Source: Blastomyces gilchristii SLH14081 (Eukaryota > Ascomycota > Eurotiomycetes > Onygenales > Ajellomycetaceae). From it: 64,000 bases of DNA. A program made the position numbers and the translations under genes. Under the pieces are notes generated by a model, which saw only the letters and a program-made list of their open reading frames with translations, made no database searches and had not been told where the DNA came from. Shown here one piece after another: positions 58,540-64,000 of this stretch. Numbering within the stretch: the stretch's first letter is position 1; each line of letters opens with the position of its first letter. Location: positions 1,429,148 through 1,493,147 of the forward strand of contig NW_003101682.1 in NCBI RefSeq assembly GCF_000003855.2, written 5' to 3'.

Positions 58540-61500
58540 ATGAATATACAACAAAAACAACAAAAAAAGTTTAAAAACTCTTCAAAAATCACATTTATTC
58601 AAAATAATGTGAATAGAAACTCAAATTGTATTTATTCTTGTCTTCAAATTGCATTTGAACAAAAAGTTGATTTTATACTGCTTCAGAAGCCGAATTTTGA
58701 TACTGAGCAAAAATATGTCATTTCTCATTCAAGCTACTACTGCTTTTTACCTCAAAAGTCTGAGATAAAGTCAAGAGTAGTGATCTATGGAAGAAAGAGA
58801 TCAAGATATCAATTTAATCTAAGATTTGATATCATGTCTAACCCTGATATTCTGGTGGGTGATATTATAGATAAAGAAAATGAGTTTAATACTATACAGC
58901 TCATAAATATCTATAATGAAAAGTCATTGAAGAAAAATAACAATATCTGAACAATTGATAGAGGATTTCTGAACATAACTTCATCAAGAAACTCTATAAT
59001 TGCAGGAGATTTCAATGCACATCATCTCTGATGAAATTCAGAATGTAAGAGAGCAGTGAGAGCTGATAATCTGATTGAATGAATCTTTGAGCATTCAATA
59101 GATTTGATTAATAAGTCTGATCAATAAACATTCTTTAGAAAAGGCATGAAATAGAAGTCTATTATAGATCTAATCTTCATGTCACAAAATCTAATGAAAA
59201 GAAGACTTGTAAACTGGTTTATTAATTCAAATGAGACATCAGAATCAGGTCATGAGATTATTCAATTTGATATTGAACTGAGTGAAAAATAAATGAGTGA
59301 AAATCCTCTTCTCTCTAATCAGTATAACTTTGAAAAAGCTGATTGAAAAGCAGTTGAAGAAAGCATAAAACTGTTAAAATCTGAAAGACAGAATGAGCTA
59401 TATTGGAATTCTGGTCAAGATATCTCAAATGAAATGCTTGAGAATAGAGTGAAGCTTATTACATCTATTATTCTAACAAGTGTTAGAGATAATATTTCAA
59501 AAAGAAAATCTTCTGAGTATTCAAAACCTTGATGAAATGAGAATATCTTATCTAAAAGAAAAGAATTAGCTACTGCTAGAAGAGATTGGAAGAATGATGT
59601 AATATCTGATAAAGAGTTCAAAGCTGTCAGAAATGAATATTTTTCAGATATTAAAAGAGCTAAAACAGACTGCTGGAATAAATTTCTTGAAGAAGCATAA
59701 GAAAAGAAAGTTTTTAAAGCTTTTAACTATACTAAAACAAGAAGTGTAGCAAAACTTCCAGCCTTAGAATATGAGTTTCAGAATGAATCATATACAGCAA
59801 ACTCTTTTGAGAAAAAATGTCAAGCTTTCATGAGAATTCTCTTTCAGAACTCACCAGATTCAGATTCAGATTCAGAGGAAGAGAATATATCACTTCTCAA
59901 CTACATTGATGAAAATGACTGGGAATGGCCCGATCTTACATAAGATGAATTAGAGTCAGCTATCTTCTCAAGTTCTGTTAAAACTGCTGCAGATCCTGAT
60001 TCAATTAATCACTTGATTATTCAAAATACATATTCCTACTTAAAGAATGAATATTTTGAGCTCTTTTTCAATCTCTTGAAAAATGGATATCATTCTGAAT
60101 GCTGGAGAGAAGTCACTGGAGTGATTCTTACAAAACCTAATAGAAAAACTTCAATTTCTAAGTCATATAGAGTAATATCTCTTTTGAACTGTCTAGAAAA
60201 GGTTTTAGAAAAGATAATAGCTACTCAACTATCTTTTATAAGCTCTATAGGTGATTCTCTTTTATTCAGTGAACAAATGAGAGATAGAAAACAGTGTTCT
60301 GCAATTGACACTGTTCTCTCAGTTGTTTATAATATTCAAATAGCAAAGCATGAGAGTCTGGTCTCAACTGCAGTTTTTATTGATATAAAAGAAGCATTTG
60401 ATCATGTTTCAAAGTCAAAGTTAATTCAGACATTGAAGATATTAAAACTGTCACTTTCTCTAATAAAATGAGTTAACTGTTTTATATCTAAAAGAATTAT
60501 ACAACTCTTCTTTGATGGAATGAAACAAGACAAGACTGAGATAAAAATAGAAGTATCACAGAGATCTTCAATCTTACCCATTTTATTTGCAATATACACT
60601 GCATATCTATTCAAAAATAGAAATATGAGAATAGTGTGATCTCTGAGTTATGTGAATGATATTGATCTAGTCTACAGCTCAAAAACTATCAAAGAGAATT
60701 TGAAAGTAATTAAAGAAGCTGCAAAGGAAATCTTTGTTAGAGCAGATATCAATCAAATTTAATTTAATATGAATAAAACTGAGTTAATTCATTTCTTTTC
60801 TAGATTCAATGAGAAAGAACTATCTCTAACTCTTTTGAATAGAGAGATTAAACCCAGTGTAAATGTCAAATGATTAGGAGTATGATTAAACTCCAAGTTG
60901 AATTTTAAATATCACATTCAACAAAGAACTGTCAAGGCAGAAAGACTATTGAACAACATAATCAGACTATCAAATACAGAGAGAGGTCTATTCTTCCAGA
61001 CTATGAGACAGTTATATATAGCCTGTATTACATCAGTAGCTGATTATGGAGTTCAAGTTTGATGAAATAATCAAGGGAATTTCACTGAACTCTTTCAAAG
61101 TCTGCAAAACAGAGCCTTGAGAAGAATTCTGAGAGCATTCAAATCATCTTCTATTAAAGCAATGAAAATTGAAGCTTCAATTCCTCCTTCTGCTATTAGA
61201 TTTGAAAAGGCCTGTATGAACTATGCTCTGAGAGTTGTAAAGATGAGCTCAAATCATATAATCAGAGAAAGAGTCTCTTCTTCATTTCCATTAATTAACT
61301 CTGGAAATGAACTGGATTGGAATAGATTTCTTGATTGAAATGAAAATAATTCTTCAAAGAAAATGTCTTCTCAACTGTACAGACTATGCTCTCTGATTAA
61401 AAATCAATTTTTCTCTTTAAATGTTGAAAAAGTTGATCATGAGAAGTTATCTCTCTGGAGAGAAAAGCTTGAATCTCTTATAGACTTACAAATAAGTGAA

Positions 61501-62502
61501 CTATCAAAAGAGAAAGAATATGAACAGCATTTGAAGAGAATTTCTACAATCAATATAAAAGACTCTATTCTGATTTATTCAGATGGCTCAAAAAATGAGA
61601 ACTTGAATAGATTAGGCGCAGGCATTGCTTATACTGAAGATAATATTAATTTTATCTCAGATTTCTGAAATCTAGGCTCTGAATGTGAAGTCTTTGATGC
61701 TGAACTATTTACAATAGTGAAAGCTTTCAAACTCATTGAAATAAAATCTTATAAAAGAGGAAATTATTTGAAAGAGGCATGAATATTCTCTGATAGTCAA
61801 GCTGCTTTAAAAAGACTTAGAAATAGTCAGATTTATAATGATCAAATGAATCTTGAACTGATCTTAAACTCTGTTTTGAAAATTCAAAAGAGAAGAACAT
61901 CAAAGCTGATAATTCATCTGCACTGGGTTCCTGCTCATATGAATATTCATGGCAATGAATTGGCTGATTCAGCTGCAAAAAAGAGTGCAGAATTAAGCAG
62001 ATCTATTCAAAAAATTGTGTCCTGGTCTTTTATAAGAAGAAAAATAAAAGAATCTTGTTTAGACAAGTGGAATGAAAGCTGGCAGAAACAAAAGAAGAGT
62101 ATACATTATTCAAGATTTGAAACAAAACCCAAGTGGAAATCTTGTTCAATTAAATGTAAAAAGAAAATATTCTCATCTATAATACAGCTGAAACTAGGAC
62201 ATGGCTATTTCAAATCTTATATACAAAGATTTGATGATAGATTTGACTCAATAGAATGCTCATTCTGCAATACAAATGAGAATCCTGAGTATATTGTAAT
62301 GCACTGTGCATTATACAATAGTCTCAGAGCCAGATTGAAAGAGAAGTATGATCTAAATCAATTAAATATGAGATTCTTATTCTCAACTGAGACAGGAATT
62401 AAATACTTAATAGACTTTCTATCAGAAACTCAAGCAGCTACAAGAAAATGGCTAAATTCAGAATTATCTGAATATGAAGAGGAGGAAATCAATCAGATAT
62501 AG
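58540..62502 (+). pseudogene. LINE ORF2 (endonuclease, reverse transcriptase, RNase H) with internal stops
   Basis: A single frame of 1,321 codons carries 22 internal stops (16 TGA, 5 TAA, 1 TAG). The apurinic endonuclease is marked by TFIQNNVNRNS and IIAGDFNAHH. The reverse transcriptase has SYRVISLLNCLEKVLEKI, FIDIKEAFDHV, and a catalytic box reading YVNDID instead of YVDD. The RNase H domain keeps its acidic set: YSDGSKNEN, DAELFTIVKAF, FSDSQAALKRL and LHWVPAHMNIHGNELADSAA. A C-terminal CSFCNTNEN...H...C knuckle follows. No indels shift the frame; only point changes have inactivated it. Confidence 0.88.
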
Positions 62503-62875
62503 TCTGTTAAAACAGCTATACACTCTCTTTTAATAATTTGTTTTGTTATAGTCTCTCTTTACTTTATCTTTTTCTTTATCTTTTTCTTTCAATTTCTTTC
62601 TATCTATCTGTTTAATGTGTCTATCTTTGAGACTGTGTTCTTTTTCTCTTTTCTTTTGTCATGATATTGTCAAATGGTTTCAAAGTATCAAAAGATGTTA
62701 AAACACTGCAATTTGTAAACAGTTTTTGTATTCTGGGCTGGAATTTTCTGATTTTGCATATCTGAAATTGATGAATGTATAATAGTTAACTTTACAGACA
62801 TAGAAAAAACCCTGAGAACTAAAGTTCTCAGGTAGATGTCATAGTCTCTGACTGTATACATCTATAATTGAAGAA

Positions 62876-62893
62876 TAATAATAATAATAATAA
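62876..62893 (+). repeat. (TAA)n tail of the LINE
   Basis: About six TAA/ATA triplets at the 3' end, a usual tail form for I/Tad-type LINEs. Confidence 0.75.
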
Positions 62894-62909
62894 GATAATA
62901 TAAATATCA
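62892..62909 (+). repeat. Right target-site duplication of the LINE
   Basis: AAGATAATATAAATATCA; pair of 55409-55426. It overlaps the TAA tail by about two bases, so the exact edge is ambiguous. Confidence 0.7.
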
Positions 62910-63449
62910 TGAATTCATGATAAGAGTTGATCTGAATAGATGAGTTCTCTCTCTGTGTCTTAATTATTTCTGAGCTGAATACTTCAGTATAACTGAGAAA
63001 GCAGACACAGCTTTATAAGAGATATCTGATTATATACACAGATAGTCAGCTCTTAAGACTCTGTTACAACTGTATATACTCTGATATTCAGCTTCTCTAA
63101 AGTCTGTGCATTTCTGACAGTCTTTATATCAAATATAATAATTGTCTGTACTGCAGATATAATGCTTTCTGCTTCTTTAAAGAGAGAAATTAGTAGTTAT
63201 AAGAGAGTTGAGTGTTACAGATATTAAGAATGTTGAGAATATAAGTATGAGTTTTCTTTATTTTTTCTTTATTAATCTCTAAATTGTGTTCACAGTTCTG
63301 TTTATTTTCTTATTTTTTAGCTTTAATAAGAATATGATTTCTTCTTCTCTTATATACACTGCAGACTGTTTATCTCAGTAGAAACTCATTATCTTATAGA
63401 CTAGAATTTATAAATAATAGTATTAATATCTTTATTATAATCAGGTTCT
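62910..63449. other. AT-rich mutated transposon sequence
   Basis: Between the LINE and the recognisable gypsy coding relic. If the LINE is nested, this continues into 55426 and below. No coding motif recognised. Confidence 0.45.
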
Positions 63450-64000
63450 TAGTGAAGACTGCATCATTCTGACTTATCAGAATTTACAGTATGAAAGTCA
63501 TGTCTCAGCTTCTGCAGATATCTTATCTACTTGAATAATTCTCAAGTGAACTCATTTATCTTGTCAGAATACTCTTATCACTGAATCTTGAATCAGAGCT
63601 TATAATCTTACTTCTCTGAGTTAATAATTTCTTTAATCTGATATTCTCTTTCACTCTCTAGTACTTTATGAACAGAGTGATAAGTCACAGAGTTCTCTTC
63701 TAAGAATTTCTTATATTCACAGAGTAAGAAGACATGAAAAATATTATATATCTGTAACTTAGATAGCAGTTTTAATCTGTAGAATTACAAGCTAACTTTC
63801 TTTATAATCTTATAAGACTCTGTTTATAAGAGATTCAGCTTCTTACTAGATCTCTGTGTGATAATATTTTCTAGACTCAGTCAGACTCTATCATCTTTCT
63901 TAAAACTCTTTATAATATACTTAAAGTCATAGTATCTCTTCTGATACTCTTAAGTCTTTCTCAAGAATTTGTAAGCTTTCTTCTGAATCTTCTGAATTCT
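63450..64000 (-). pseudogene. Chromoviral Ty3/gypsy integrase end plus chromodomain, mutated
   Basis: Minus-strand frame entering from beyond 64000. KRYYDFKYIIKSFKKDDRV and ENIITQRSSKKLN, then ESYKIIKKVS and NIFHVFLLCEYKK, match the integrase C-terminal module (YYD-K, GD-V-L, SKKLD, GPYKI, VFHVSLL). EREYQIKEIINSEK followed by a stop-interrupted YKL-FKIQ--EYSDKINEFT-E matches a chromodomain (YLVKWKGY...TWEP), with TGA or TAA where Trp is expected. At least eight stops lie in the frame. Such chromodomains target integration to heterochromatin. Only the end of the polyprotein is in the window. Confidence 0.68.

Larger units (their letters stand above)
55427..62891 (+). mobile_element. Full-length Tad/I-type LINE, mutated
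   Basis: Non-LTR retrotransposon of about 7.5 kb with ORF1 (56912..58516), ORF2 (58540..62502), a 3' (TAA)n tail (about 62876-62893) and bracketing near-perfect 18-bp direct repeats. The order endonuclease, reverse transcriptase, RNase H in ORF2 and the zinc knuckles in ORF1 place it in the Tad/I group. The first roughly 550 bp (to about 55980) are GC-normal and CpG-containing, while the rest is AT-rich with internal stops. It lies inside an older gypsy-derived island. The element is not coding-competent as sequenced. Confidence 0.85.

Noticed and set aside
56912..62502. TGA read as tryptophan (alternative genetic code in the LINE)
   Set aside because: Host genes in the same window end in TGA (for example V-ATPase subunit C, emp24, CMC4), many Trp in the LINE are still TGG, and C-to-T mutation explains the pattern.

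Overview
This is a gene-rich stretch of a filamentous ascomycete genome, most likely class Eurotiomycetes (Eurotiales or Onygenales). The evidence is short GT-AG introns (about 50-290 bp) with CTAAC/CTGAC branch sites, very short exons, many homopolymer and microsatellite tracts between genes, the recurrent intergenic motif TACGGAGTA/TACTCCGTA, and a typical fungal gene set. The order cannot be fixed from sequence alone. Gene models below were spliced by hand and checked for phase across each junction.

Positions 1-53,300 are ordinary single-copy sequence. In order: ppn1 endopolyphosphatase (-), a DUF3237 protein in eight exons (+), a PSI-domain membrane protein (-), emp24 p24 cargo receptor (-), a Gln-rich Myb/SANT protein (+), a GH17 cell-wall glucanase (+), a giant coiled-coil protein of about 2,500 residues (+), an unrecognised 735-residue protein (-), APS kinase (+), V-ATPase subunit C (-), a hot-dog thioesterase with a mitochondrial presequence (-), an intron-containing tRNA-Arg(CCT) (-), a fused alpha/beta succinyl-CoA ligase-like protein in ten exons (-), a small coiled-coil protein with a suspected frameshift (+), SUMO (-), CMC4 (+) and Nup84/Nup107 (+). 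Next come two decayed genes: a cyanamide hydratase pseudogene with several frameshifts, and a probable cytochrome P450 relic.

At about 53,312 the sequence switches abruptly to AT-rich, CpG-poor DNA. The switch coincides with a TG-starting, LTR-like repeat. The rest appears to be a nested transposon island. A chromodomain-bearing Ty3/gypsy relic (minus strand, running off the right edge) is interrupted by a full-length Tad/I-type LINE (about 55,427-62,891). An 18-bp near-perfect target-site duplication brackets the LINE. Both LINE ORFs are open apart from stop codons, and 20 of the 27 internal stops are TGA, mostly at positions where the family has Trp. That suggests repeat-induced C-to-T mutation preferring CCA to TCA. 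The first roughly 550 bp of the LINE are GC-normal and unmutated.

The housekeeping genes form no pathway cluster. Polyphosphate, V-ATPase and p24 functions belong to the endomembrane and vacuole system; APS kinase belongs to sulfate assimilation; the thioesterase, CMC4 and the ligase-like protein are mitochondrial; SUMO and Nup84 are nuclear.
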